Assembly: GCA_963693085.1 (NCBI GenBank)
Contig: OY856410.1
Coordinates: forward strand, 889,465,835-889,529,834
Source: Alisma plantago-aquatica
Lineage: Eukaryota; Streptophyta; Magnoliopsida; Alismatales; Alismataceae
DNA length: 64,000 nt
Direction: 5' to 3'
Below, piece after piece: positions 23,996 to 33,684 of the stretch (the stretch's first letter is position 1; every line of letters starts with the position of its first letter). A model generated the notes under the pieces. It made no database searches. It was given only the letters and a program-made list of their open reading frames with translations, and was not told where the DNA came from. A program made the position numbers and the translations under genes.

Positions 23996-24310
23996 CTGCC
24001 CTGCTCAAACTTGATGATCGTTCTTTTGAAGATTAATGCTAAGCGTGTAGGCATATGCACTATACTCTATGATGAGCAGCCTTCATCCATGCTAACGATC
24101 TCCCAAGTTCCAACTGTTAGACTAGGAATGGATGTGTCCCATCAGTGCCATGGGCAGTCGCAAAGCCATCAATAGCTGCAATTGTCAGCTCTTTGGGAAT
24201 GCCCTTAATCTCCAAGTATATAGCTGCTGTTAGGAATCGGTTACCCAAGTTAGAAATGATATACTCTCAGTTTAAACCCACCGATACTAATGGGGATAAG
24301 GGTATTATCA
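23996..24310 (+). pseudogene. Argonaute (AGO4-clade) PIWI-domain fragment
   Basis: The first frame (about 24002-24160) reads VLLKINAK, a degraded linker, then RLGMDVSHQCHGQS, matching the plant AGO4/6/16 segment LLLKINAK...IGMDVSHGSPGQS that holds the first catalytic aspartate of PIWI. A one-base shift then opens 24145-24310, with PSIAAIVSS, PLISKYIAAVRNRLPKLEMI and FKPTDTNGDKGIIRDI. AGO4-clade proteins have PSIAAVVSS, PLISKYRA and PKVEMIDSLFKP there. Flanks are intron-like and T-rich. The rest of the gene is not seen, and a 31 bp triplication interrupts the 3' side. It is a captured gene fragment, not a functional Argonaute. Confidence 0.85.
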
Positions 24311-24396
24311 GGGATATTTGGTGGATCTCTATATCTTATCAGGGATATTTGGTGGATCTCTATATCTTATCAGGGATATTTGGTGGATCTCTATAA
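24306..24396 (+). repeat. Tandem triplication, 31 bp unit
   Basis: Three consecutive copies of a 31-base unit beginning TATCAGGGATATTTGGTGG. The first unit overlaps the end of the AGO4-like frame (GIIRDI), so the expansion arose from Argonaute coding sequence. Because 31 is not a multiple of three, each copy is read in a different frame. Confidence 0.92.
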
Positions 24397-25645
24397 AAGT
24401 ACCAAGCGTAGGAAGCCTGGGTAGATTATCATATTTAGGGTTGCATCTGAGGTCCTTCCTCAATCTGCTTCTGCCATTTACCTCAGTAAAAGCACCACTA
24501 TAACTTTTTGATGTTAGACCTACAAGATGAGGACAGGCTAATAAATAAAGCCTCCTATCATTGGCTAAAAAAGATAATTATGTAATATACTAATATCCAT
24601 ACTTTTTGGATAATGTCTCATCATAGATTCTGAATTTGATTAAATTGTTGGTTTCCACAACTGCTGGCACTTTAATAACGTTTTGATCATGTATTGGTAT
24701 TTTGTTACTGGGATTTCATATTTTTTCCCTAGCTAAATTGCTCTATATTATTACTGTTGTATTACAATACCTGATAAATGGTTATAATCTTTCTTATGCA
24801 GCAAAGAAATCGAAGATAATAGTTTAGGTACCTGAAAATATTCCCAAACTTAGATAACAAAGGCTTTGAACTCAGCTGGCAAAATGCAAAACATCAGTCA
24901 CATAGAGCAGAACTCTGCTTATTCAACATCTGCTTTTCCATCATGGTGGAATTCTAATGGGGTTCAGATTCCAGAATCTTCAATTCCCAAAATTCCTGTT
25001 TTATGTTAATAATTTGCATCATATAACTTTCTATGTAATTTCTTGATGTGTGATATAGCAAAACAACACATTACTTCCTTTTTAATCCATGCACATGATT
25101 TACTCCCCTCATATGAATCACCAACTAAAGACATAATATTTGAGCAGTCCTTCTATTGTGTAATTGTCACTATTACGTATATTTTATTTTCATGTTAAGT
25201 ACTATAAATGAATCATATATTTTCTAAATATTTTTTCTATAGATTACACTGTTCCAATCATGACATCACTATTGCTACAAATATTATTCTTGCTTCCTAC
25301 AATTTCTCTGAACATAGTAATAGGAACAATGTGAAAGCATTTGTTCTATAGGGCCTGCTATTATACTTAACGTGAGATTCTCAGCCTTTTGCTATTCCAA
25401 GAATGATTGTAAAGAAGGCCTTCGTATCACATCTTCATCCTAGACAAAATAACCCATTGTATAACCTTGATTGGAGTATCATAAACAGGTGTTCATGTAC
25501 ATGTGAAAGGTAAACTATGCAATCATTTCATTGGTTTGTTCTTGTACACATCATTTTCTCAAAATTAATGTCATACTCTCTTACTTTCACCCACATAACA
25601 CAAATTATGTTATTGCAGGTTAAGTTATAGTTGGATGCCATATCT

Positions 25646-25850
25646 CTTGTACAGGAACAACTTCCACAACAAAAGGAAGAGAGGACAAAGGAATATGTAT
25701 CCAATATATAGTCTCAGATTCACAAAATATGTGCTGAGATACATGGAAACCTCAAACTTGGGGACCGGGTGGAATAGAACCTCCATGAATATCAATATCA
25801 ACTACAAGAGCTTCCTATGGCCAATCAAAAGCAGAGCACGGAGAAGTTCT
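25646..25850 (+). pseudogene. MAP65/PRC1-family fragment
   Basis: In one plus frame the translation reads PQQKEERTKEYVSNI, stop, SQIHKICAEIHGNLKLGDRVE, stop, NLHEYQYQLQEL. Plant MAP65 microtubule-bundling proteins have QQKEERVKEF, QSQIQKICGEIAG and LDEFQSQLQELQKEKSDRL in the same order and spacing. A splice-acceptor-like TTATTGCAG lies just upstream (about 25610-25619). Two in-frame stops and loss of the following residues show it is a relic. It sits about 1.3 kb downstream of the Argonaute fragment, on the same strand and in the same insertion. The identification is from memory of the family and would need a search. Confidence 0.7.
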
Positions 25851-27072
25851 CTATTTTTCAATCAAGAAGAGCAATACCTTAGCAATCTTTCTTTTCTTAT
25901 GAGTTTATCAATGTTATCATATTCGTTGATGATACAAATGGCGGAATTAATACTAAAGAAAAATCAAGATAGAAGAAGATGCACATGATCATGTGGCATA
26001 TAGAGTCTGTAGTGGATAGAGGCAGTCAGAAGAAGATATTGTATACATGTGTCTTTTTTCCATACATATTGTAAAATAGGGGCCAGGTTAATGTCCTCCC
26101 CATGTACTCATTGTTCAAATACAAATAAAATATGATTGTTGACATTGTAAGCACAACTCGATCTTGAATAACATTCATCTTTTTTCTTTTTGAAAACCCC
26201 TCTATATTGGCAAGTGACTGATTGGATACATAATGTCTCTTACTACATATGTATGTGTAGTACATGGTGTCTTTCACTACACACTAGTAATAATTATAGT
26301 AAGTGCTAATTTTTGCTATACATGAACTACATATACAAATTGTAACCAATGTCATCTCTCCCTACATATCATAGCTACAAATTGAATTGTAGTCATATAT
26401 TTAGCTACAATGGAAACTACATTTTTATGTGTAAGGACATTTTTTTACCTACAATTAGGGTTACATATGAATTTGTAGCCAAAGGAATAACTAACTACAA
26501 CTTTGAAAAATGTAGCCTAAACAATTAGCTACACGGGTATTAGCTTCATATTCTAAATGTAAGGATAAATGTAGCCTAAGCTTTTAGCTACAAATTTTGG
26601 AGTTTTTGCTACAATTATTTTTTGTAGTTAAAGACCATATTTTTCGTAGTAATTTGATGTTGAACTGAAAAGATAATAACTCTATTTTACAAACTATGGA
26701 TTACATTTACATGATATGAAAACATGGGTAGCGGGGCTACTCCCCGCACCCTAGTGAGAGAGACTACTCGCTCATAATTAGGACAAAGAAGGAGGCAAGA
26801 AGAGAGAGAGAGCATCATCCCCACAAAGGAGAGAGGGAAGTCAACCCCTTGGAGAGAGAGAAACGGTCCACCAGCTTCACAGGTTGCGCGATGACGAGAT
26901 CTCCCTCTTCCCACCTTATTTGGCAGAGAGAGAGAAAGCAACTTCGAGATGGAGTATGGGTTTCAGACCGGCAGCCCCTGGGCGGAGGATGGAAGTCAGA
27001 TTTGCTCTGGAGTGATTGAGGCAACCTTTGGACGTTTGAAACTTGATGTCGTTTTGAGGACCCTCGGGGTCT

Positions 27073-27080
27073 TATTTACA
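27073..27080 (-). promoter_or_regulatory. Decayed TATA box of the element B 3' LTR
   Basis: The minus strand reads TGTAAATA, where the other LTR has TATAAATA (55744-55752). It lies about 20 bases downstream of the inverted-repeat array on the minus strand. Confidence 0.5.
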
Positions 27081-27097
27081 GGCCTTAAGTGAAGTCC

Positions 27098-27592
27098 AAA
27101 CGGTTTGGAGACCGTTTGGACCTCAAGACCGTTTGGACCTTAAGACCGTTTAGATCTCAAGACCGTTTGGACCTCAAGACCGTTTGGACCTCAAGGCCGT
27201 TTGGACCTCAAGCGGTCTCAGGGCCGTGTGACTCCATGCGGTCTCGGGACCGATTGGCTTCATGCGGTCTTGGGACCGTGTGACTCCATGCGGTCTCGGG
27301 ACCAATTGGCTTCATACAGTCTTGGGACCATGTGACTCCATGCGGTCTCGGGACCAATTGGCTTCATGCGGTCTTGGGACCGTGTGACTCCATGCGGTCT
27401 CGGGACCGATTGGCTTCATGCGGTCTTGGGACCGTGTGACTCCATGCGGTCTTGAGACCGATTGGCTTCATGCGTTCTTGGGACCGTGTGACTCCATGCG
27501 GTCTCGGGACCGATTGGCTTCATGCGGTCTTGGGACCGTGTGACTCCATGCGGTCTCGGGACCGTTTGGCTTCATGCGGTCTTGAGGCTAGT
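27098..27592 (-). repeat. Inverted-repeat tandem array in the element B 3' LTR
   Basis: The left part (27110-27211) is about six copies of a 17 bp unit, GACCGTTTGGACCTCAA. The right part is about seven copies of a 52 bp unit made of two related 26 bp halves, each with the core GCGGTCTYGGGACCG, an inverted repeat (CGGTC...GACCG). The same 26 bp family forms the spacer arrays at 32134-32362 and 32855-33084. On the minus strand it lies immediately upstream of the LTR TATA box. Confidence 0.92.
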
Positions 27593-27768
27593 TGAGTCTT
27601 TTATGATTTTTTTTGTCATTTTTTGCAAATATAAAAGGGAAAAGTTAGTCTAATAGTATATTTACAATAAGAGGGAATATTTAGGTATTATGTCTAATTT
27701 TAATTAAGAAAGAGTGTGGGAAACTAAAGAAAAGACTAAGATAATCATCCCAAAGTTGGAGGTTATCA

Positions 27769-27780
27769 CCCCCCTAACTT
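27769..27780 (-). other. Polypurine tract of element B
   Basis: On the minus strand AAGTTAGGGGGG abuts the TGATAACC start of the 3' LTR. This is where plus-strand DNA synthesis is primed in LTR retrotransposons. Element C has a comparable tract at 36152-36165. Confidence 0.82.
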
Positions 27781-28988
27781 AGAGTCTAGCTTGTCCTCAA
27801 GTTAGATAGAGCTAAGGCATGTAATGGCGAGGCAATTTATTTAGTTAGGATTTCCATACTCTTGCTTCAATTCTCAACCTGAGTTCTCCTAAAGTCATAT
27901 CAAGTCTTATTGCTTGCCTTGAATCTTTCAGGTTTTGAGAGTTGCTTGGGTCTCAGGTTCCTTCCGTATCTCATAGCTTGCATCGGGACCACTTTTATTC
28001 TGTGCATGTTGTTGACTCTAATCAGTTTTATATCTCTCTGAAGAACCTAATGGAAGCTAGAGTGGGTATGAGGGTTGGCTAAAGGCTTGAAGTGTAACTC
28101 CCCCTTCAAGTGGGGGAGGGGTTGTCTAAAGGCTTGAAGTGTAACTCCCCCTTCAAGTGGGGGAGGGGTTGTCTATGCTTTTAGAAACTCACTACCGGGA
28201 ACGACACATCTGCCTTTGTGAGGGCAGCTGAATGTACCGGCCGGGTGAATCCTTTATAAGCCTTTCATATATTTAGATACCTTAGGGTTTCACTACCGGG
28301 CACGACACATCTGCCTTCGTGAGGGCAGCTAAATGTACCGGCCGGGTGAGACCTTCATCGGTTCTTTATATAGATCCTTATTTATGGCACAACTCTCATA
28401 ATTTTATTCAACTCTCTGGCTTTTATTCGAAGACTCGCAGGCTTGGGTTTTGGGGATTTTCGGGAAATTGTTTTGGGCGGCCAAGCCTCTTTTATTTGAA
28501 GAGAGGAAAGCTGTTCTTAGAGTTTTTCAACATGCACTTATTTGGTTTCTTTTTGTGGTCCTCTTGCAAGACTTCTTGATTTGGAAGTCGCCTGATGCCC
28601 CTCTCATCCTTGAGAGCTAGGCTTATTTCTGCCTTGATAATGACCTTTGGAGAGTCAGATATAGAAGTGAAACAAAAGCATGAAAATCGATGGTGGAGAG
28701 ACATTATTAAGTCGCCTTTATATGTCTAAGTGCTATTTACTTTTGAGGACTAACATGATTCTACAGTTAGCTGAGGGTGATTTTATTCCAAAAGAAAAAT
28801 AAAAAAGAAAGCTAAAAGTGTAAAGGAAAATAAGAAAAAAAAGTACAAAAAGGAAGGAGAAGATAGAAAAAGAGGGGTTAGAAATGATACCTCGCCCTTG
28901 TCTAATGTACCCCCCCTAACTTATCACTCACTCTGTCCTCAGAGTGTCAAAGTGATAGGTTGAGAAGTACGATGACAATGGCTGCATG
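27781..28988 (-). other. Element B 3' untranslated region with two duplications
   Basis: No coding segment is supported between the second ORF and the polypurine tract. At 28079-28172 a 47 bp unit is repeated exactly in tandem; it contains a CTTGAAG...CTTCAAG inverted pair. At 28189-28250 and 28291-28352 a 62 bp segment with CACTACCGGG and GTACCGGCCGGGTGA is repeated with a 102 bp period. The rest is AT-rich. Confidence 0.75.
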
Positions 28989-29576
28989 CTAAGTTAATCC
29001 GGAGGTTGCCCCTGGTGCTTGAAGAAGATTAGCTGCAAACTTTCCGCGTAGAGCGTGATAATCCACGTCAGTCATATCCTCTACTGGTCTTTGGAGGACC
29101 ATGATGGTGTACATCCAGTATAGGACGTGGAAGCCGCAGTCATTTGAATGCCGGATTTATTGGGGACATTTGTGGTTGAAGTAGGGGCAATGGAAATATT
29201 CTTTGTCGTAAGCTCTTGTATGCTGACTTAAAAAGGCGATTCGTTTTTCAGCACATTCCTTCGCTACAACCTCTGTGGGCGTCTTTGGTGTCACGACATA
29301 ACTCTTCTGCCGGGGATTGTACTGGCTGTCGGAACTGTTATAGATAGTGGTTGTTCCTTCAGGAAGATTTGTTGCCAGCAACAGCCAGTGCTCATGATAA
29401 AGGAAGGGTAGCATGATGAACTTCGGTGTTGTGTGTTGTAGAAAGGAGATTAGCGCTTCCATTGTGTCGAAGTTCTTTAGCTTTAAAAGATCATCCTTCA
29501 TGTATGGGGACGCCATATATGTTGTTGGGTTATCTTGGCCGAGGAGAAATTGATATGCGGCCATTAAGCTTACCAA
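28989..29576 (-). pseudogene. Element B second ORF, Ulp1-like peptidase domain 2
   Basis: The frame contains FLYHEHWLLLATNLPEGTTT followed by IYNSSDS, matching the H-W and strand-D region of Ulp1/SENP (C48) cysteine peptidases, with the aspartate position occupied by Asn. An in-frame TAA (29157-29159) follows KCPQ. Beyond it the same frame gives SNDCGFHVLYWMY, the catalytic cysteine motif, and DYHALRGKFAANLL to the natural stop at 28989-28991. His and Cys are thus kept. The parallel C-terminal phrases show it is a tandem paralogue of the domain at 29865-30518. Ulp1 peptidases cleave SUMO-type conjugates; activity here is unproven. Confidence 0.78.
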
Positions 29577-29864
29577 GAGAGATCCTTTAAACTGTATAGT
29601 CTCTCAAAGCGTGTCTGCCATTATTAGAATGTCACCAGACATGAATACGAGTTCATCCTTCTCGGTGGAAAGCCTTGACATGATGAGGCGTAGTTCAATG
29701 TCGGAGAGACCGTTGCAAGCACTGAGGTCAAAGTCCGGGAAGGTTAGTTCTATGGAAGACAAAGGATCTATGGCAGACAAAGGATCTATGTCACTTTTTC
29801 TTTGCTCGGGAGCGGTGGCTGGCTCCTTAGATTTCTCCAACTCTTTCAAAGTCTGTCAGAAAGG
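29577..29864 (-). pseudogene. Element B second ORF, linker between the Ulp1-like domains
   Basis: The same frame continues between the domains and is interrupted by TGA at 29856-29858 and 29604-29606. The piece between (29604-29849) is rich in Glu, Asp, Ser and Lys with a short duplication (DPLSAIDPLSSIE), so it is probably a flexible linker. It has no recognisable domain. Confidence 0.6.
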
Positions 29865-30518
29865 TCACCTCTGCGGGCGTTGTATCGCTGAAAAAAGGTA
29901 ACGAGGGACGTCATCTGGTGCCATAGTCGGGTCCTTGAAGAACCTTCTATCACAAATGAGCTCCATGGTGTAACGCCCTCGCAAAGAGTGAAAATCTTCA
30001 GCGACTAGATCTGTAAAAGGGATTTCTTGGTTCAGTGCTTGGATGTGACGGATGGTGAAAAAAGCACAGTCCCCAGATCCCTCAGCAGATTGAACTTGCA
30101 GATTAATTATTTGGAACCAGGGTTGGCTCCAGTCTTGATGGAGGGATGGGCGTGCAACCCAAATTAATTTAAGCAGCCAAAAGGGTATACATCTGGCTTC
30201 GCCTACTGCTTCACCAACAAATTTTATTGTACCGACAGGGAGCTCAGTGCCGCAAAAATTGTATACCTTGGCGTCCCGAGCCTCGCTGTCTACAATCATA
30301 AATAGCCAGTAGTCCAAAACTTGGAAGGGCACAGTAAGATAACGTGCCCGTCGTGCTAAACCAGCACGCAGCCGCTCGATATACTTTGCTCGTATATCTT
30401 TGTATAAAAGGCCGATAGACAGAGCAGGTGAGGCGTTAAAGACTGGCTGCTGCCTCTTAGGGCTTCTGTACACTTCTATACAGTTTGCGAGTAGGACACG
30501 AAAGATTGCCATGGGCAT
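29865..30518 (-). pseudogene. Element B second ORF, Ulp1-like peptidase domain 1
   Basis: The 217-residue segment has VPFQVLDYWLFMIVDS, then AKVYNFCG, then VQSAEGSGDCAFFTIRHIQAL and EDFHSLRGRYTMELI. The order and spacing fit the Ulp1 C-terminal catalytic domain: H-W, D, Q and SGDCGxF. The histidine is Tyr here (DYW) and the aspartate is Asn (VYN), while the cysteine remains, so this copy is probably not a working peptidase. TGA codons on both sides (30531-30533, 29865-29867) are in frame with the ATHILA domain upstream and the second Ulp1-like domain downstream. Confidence 0.76.
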
Positions 30519-30530
30519 CGTGGACCGTGG

Positions 30531-31500
30531 TCACAGGATGTTGCGGAAATCTTCTCGTGTTAACTTGCTCTTAGTTTTTGTGTTATGATAGATGATGTAT
30601 TCCCCCGCTTTTGCTTTCTTTTTAGTTGTTTTAACCGAAGCTAAGAGTTGTGTAAGCTCCTCGTCGGAGAAGAGGAGCTTTTCTGTGTCATAATTTGCGA
30701 GCTCCGGAAGTGGGAGAAGAGTTCTGGATGATTTGACTGTAGGGAAGAAAACGTAATGTAGTTTCACATCCTTCTCCTTGATAATGAAGGAGTTCTTCAA
30801 GGTTTGTTCATTAGTGAGGATGTCGCCCTTTATTTGCATGCATCTAGGTAGGAGTCTGTCCATCTTGAGATATTTGATGATGGATGTGACATGACCTCCT
30901 ATGCAGATTTCCTTCCCCAGGGCGTAAGCTGATAGTTTCTGGATCATATGACGTCCAATGTTGACTGGCATCCCGTGTAGAATGGACCAGAGAACAAAGA
31001 GATCCGAAATTATAACATTTCCTCCTTCTGTCCTAGGGAAGAGTGCGCCTGTGAGGATTTTGTGTAAAGTGCACACTAGTCCAGATTGTATATTGGATGC
31101 CTTGCATGTTCTTGCATCATAGGTGGGGAGCCCTGTCAGAGATTTCCAAAAGTTGTGCCTGTTGAAATTTGGATTCTCAATTCCCACAGCCTTGGCTTTC
31201 TTTAGTTGCTCCTGGTTGTCAATAAAGATTTCATTCAGCATATTTTCTGTTATTACAACCTTGCTGCCAAAGAGATTGGTGACCAGCCGGCGGTCACCTC
31301 CATCCCGTGATCTATCCATGATGTCGACGGGATCTTTAGCAAGGAAGGTGAAGAATTCAGTAGTGGGTTCAGAATATGAGATCTCAGGTACCAAACACAG
31401 CCGTGCAAGGTTGGCTTTGTCTAGCATATTGAAAATTCGGTCATGGATCCCCATATTAAGTAGTACGCTGGAGCAGACATACTTAGTAGGTTTTAGGATT
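30531..31500 (-). pseudogene. Element B second ORF, ATHILA-family domain
   Basis: The 307-residue segment 30531-31454 resembles the ATHILA ORF-1 family (PF03078) found downstream of pol in Athila elements. It aligns with the same ORF in element C: B has ISDLFVLWSILHG and GGHVTSIIKYL where C has QKDMIVLIGMHHK and GGFVTSIALAL. The function of this protein is not established. The frame stays open upstream to the A-rich run at 31499-31505, where a one-base change shifts it from the N-terminal part. Confidence 0.82.
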
Positions 31501-32040
31501 TTTTTCGGTGGAGAGGGCGGTGTTTATGTAGAGGTTTTCTAGTGGTGGTGCTACGGTGGTGATGGGAGGGAAAGTGGGGATAGTGATGGTTGCGGGAGCG
31601 GCAGCAGAGGTGGTGATTGGTGGCGTGTTTCCTGCCAGGGTTTGCTCCCTTGCAGTGACAGGCCGAACCTGCTTTCTTGCTCTTTTCTTGGAAGGTTGTC
31701 CAGTTACGGTTTCTTGGACCTTTCGTTTCCCCTTTGATTTTTTGGGTGGGGACTCGTCCTCAGGGTTTGGCGTGTAGTCCGAGCCTTCATCACTAGAGGA
31801 GATTTCCTCCACTTCTTCTTCAGGTGCCTCTGCTAGGCATTTGTTAATGCGGTCAATTTTGCACAGAACTGCCATGATTTTGACATTTGATGGGGCCTTC
31901 CCAGTTTTGTGGTAGTCATTCATAATTTGTTGGAGCTTGGCCCGATCTTCTATCAACTGCTCCTTTGTCCAAAAAGGAGCGTCTTTAGTTCCTAAGGCCT
32001 GCTTAGCTGGTGATGCCATTTTTGAAAAGTGGAAAATCAT
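31483..32040 (-). pseudogene. Element B second ORF, N-terminal region
   Basis: The 185-residue segment starts at ATG 32040 (or at the internal ATG of MASPAKQALGTKD). It has an acidic stretch (EEEVEEISSSDEGSDY), then basic clusters KKSKGKRK and PSKKRARKQ that look like nuclear localisation signals, then a Ser/Thr/Pro/Ala-rich tail. Element C's second ORF has a similar basic/acidic low-complexity start. Joining to the ATHILA domain needs a one-base shift in the seven-base A run (plus strand T, 31499-31505). Confidence 0.7.
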
Positions 32041-32133
32041 GAGTAAGAAGACATGCTTAGAAAAGAATTGGATTTTTATTTGTATTTATGTGGTTTTATA
32101 TTTTTATGAAAGCTTAAACGATTGTGGAAGGCC

Positions 32134-32362
32134 AAACGGTTTGAAGACCGTTTGGTCCCAAATGGTTTCAGGACCGTTTGGTCTCAAACGGTTTCAAGAC
32201 CGGTTGGTTCCAAACAGTTTGAAGACTGTTTGGTCCCAAATAGTTTTAAGACTGTTTGGTTCCGAACGGTTTCAAGACCGTTTGGTTCCAAACGGTTTGA
32301 GAACCATTTGGTCCCAAACGGTTTCAAGACCGTTTGGTCCAAACGGTTGCAGAACCGTTTGG
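32134..32362 (-). repeat. 26 bp inverted-repeat array 1 in the element B spacer
   Basis: About nine tandem 26 bp units, each with 9-base arms CCAAACGGT and ACCGTTTGG around a TTSAAG-like loop. Several units carry C-to-T or G-to-A changes. It lies between the start of the second ORF (32040) and the non-repetitive segment 32363-32854. Confidence 0.95.
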
Positions 32363-32854
32363 AAGGTGGAACGTCGAGTGAAGCGGCCGACGAAAACAAG
32401 GATCGCTGCGGAGCTGGTGGCGAGAAAGACGAAGGCGGCGATGGAAAAGGCGGAGCTGACGGTGATAAAGGTGATGGTAAAGATGATCGCAGTGGAGACG
32501 GCGGTGATGGGAGGAAGGGAAGTGCCGCGGCGGCGTCGAAGGTGTTGACGGTGGTAAATATGTTTGCGGGAACGAATAGGCCGGCCAGGTTGCCGCGGTG
32601 GTTGGACTACCTTGCAGCCAGAATAGGAGACAACAACCGTGAAGCTGAGGGTGGAGGCGAGGTCTCTGCGAAGGAACGCGGAGCTAGGTCGACGGAGGTG
32701 ATCCGCGCGGGAGCAGGGAAAACAGAGACAATGGAACAACCTTATCGCAAAGGTTTGAGGAAACTCAGGAGTCGAGGAGAGAAGAAGAAGGGGGGAGGGT
32801 TTATATTTATAGGAAACGGGGGGGGGGGGGTTGACCTGACAAAAACCCTAGGTC
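32363..32854 (-). other. Non-repetitive spacer segment with a TATA-like box
   Basis: GC-rich DNA between the two 26 bp arrays. On the minus strand it starts with a C run and a TATA-like box, then a pyrimidine-rich stretch (TTCTTCTTC), which looks like a transcribed leader. Open frames on both strands here have skewed composition and I do not call them genes. Confidence 0.5.
32801..32813 (-). promoter_or_regulatory. TATA-like box upstream of the element B second ORF
   Basis: The minus strand reads CCTATAAATATAA. It lies about 40 bases downstream of the array at 32855-33084 and about 760 bases upstream of the second ORF start. The array-then-TATA arrangement repeats that of the LTR (array 55765-56190, TATA 55744-55752). 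An internal promoter is inferred, not shown. Confidence 0.5.
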
Positions 32855-33084
32855 AAACGGTTTGAAGACCGTTTGGTTCCAAATGGTTTCGGGACCGTTT
32901 GGTTCCAAACGGTTTGAAGACCGTTTGGTTCTGAACGGTTTCAAGACCGTTTGGTTCCAAACGGTTTCGAGACCGTTTGGTTCAAAATGGTTTGAAGACT
33001 GTTTGGTCCCAAACGGTTTCAGGATCGTTTGGCTCCAAACGGTTTCGAGATCGGTTGGCTTCAAACGGTTTGCAGACCGTTTGG
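32855..33084 (-). repeat. 26 bp inverted-repeat array 2 in the element B spacer
   Basis: About nine tandem 26 bp units of the same family as 32134-32362, with arms CCAAACGGT/ACCGTTTGG. On the minus strand it lies between the end of pol (33338) and the TATA-like box (32801-32813). Confidence 0.95.
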
Positions 33085-33337
33085 TAGGGTTAAGGTCGAA
33101 CGAATTTTTTTTATATTTTTATGTTTGTTTTGGTTTATATATATATTTTTTATGTTATTTGATTTTGCTTATTTTTTTGTTTGTTTTGGTTATATGAATT
33201 TTTTTATATTTTCATAAGATAAACCTAGGGTAATTAAAAGAACGGAAAATAAAGGAAGAAGTTGAAATCTTGGGGTGCCTCCCAAGTAGCGCCTGGGTTT
33301 TACGTCATTGGCTCGACGAAGCTTTGATGTTGTTAAT

Positions 33338-33684
33338 CTACGTCGTGGCGTATTTGATTTCGATGGTCTGTCTCGGTATCTTATCTTCTGGAATGTAGTA
33401 TCTTTTTAAACGATGGTCGTTGACCGTCCTTTCTCCTCTGTTATTGTCGACAATTATGACAGCTCCAGTTGGGTATATATGCTTTATGGTGAAGGGCACA
33501 TACCATTTTGTTTGAAGTTTTCTGGGGAACAACTTGAGCTTGGAGTTATAAAGGAGTACTTTTTCGCCGATGGCGATGTCTTTCCTCTTAAGATTATCGT
33601 CGTACCACATTTTGGTCTGCTCTTTATAGATTCTGGCACTTTGATAGGCGATCATTCGGAGCTCCTCTAGCTCCTGCAACTGGA
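33338..33684 (-). pseudogene. Element B integrase C-terminal end (beyond the element C insertion)
   Basis: The frame reads LQELEELRMIAYQSARIYKE, KVLLYNSKLKLFPRKLQTKW and VNDHRLKRYY, the standard gypsy integrase C-terminal region, and ends with a stop at 33338. It joins in frame to the part right of 48942 once element C and one copy of GTTGT (33685-33689) are taken out. The frame is otherwise undamaged here. Confidence 0.9.

Larger units (their letters stand above)
17225..26650. mobile_element. CACTA-like transposon carrying host gene fragments (Pack-type)
   Basis: Comparison of the two LTRs of element B shows that this 9.4 kb interval is an insertion. Its ends are inverted: CGCTACAAAAAATTACAT at the left, and TACTACGAAAAATATGG at the right when reversed, close to decayed CACTACAAAAAAT. 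Subterminal zones (17225-17420 and 26280-26650) are full of GTAGCTA, CTACAA and TGTAGCC motifs in both orientations, as in CACTA elements. Exact boundaries are uncertain by about 3 bases and the target duplication is not clean (candidate TAA). The interior holds AGO4-like and MAP65-like fragments on the plus strand and no recognisable transposase. Confidence 0.72.
16429..27768 (-). repeat. 3' LTR of element B, split by a CACTA
   Basis: Two segments, 16429-17224 and about 26651-27768, align in order with the other LTR at 54526-56193. Without the insertion it is about 1.9 kb. On the minus strand it begins TGATAACC beside the polypurine tract and ends CCATCA. It holds the GGGTCGAATCCTCAGG motif (about 16588-16604), a TATA-like box (27073-27080, minus, here TGTAAATA versus TATAAATA in the other LTR) and a tandem array at 27098-27592. 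Confidence 0.92.

Noticed and set aside
31499..31505. Programmed frameshift at the A7 run in the element B second ORF
   Set aside because: An A run could slip, but the element is otherwise full of stops, so a simple indel mutation is the more economical reading.
32122..32865. Plus-strand 247-residue ORF across the spacer of element B
   Set aside because: It is open because the 26 bp array lacks stops. It runs through both repeat and non-repeat DNA, opposite to the element's genes, with no recognisable domain.
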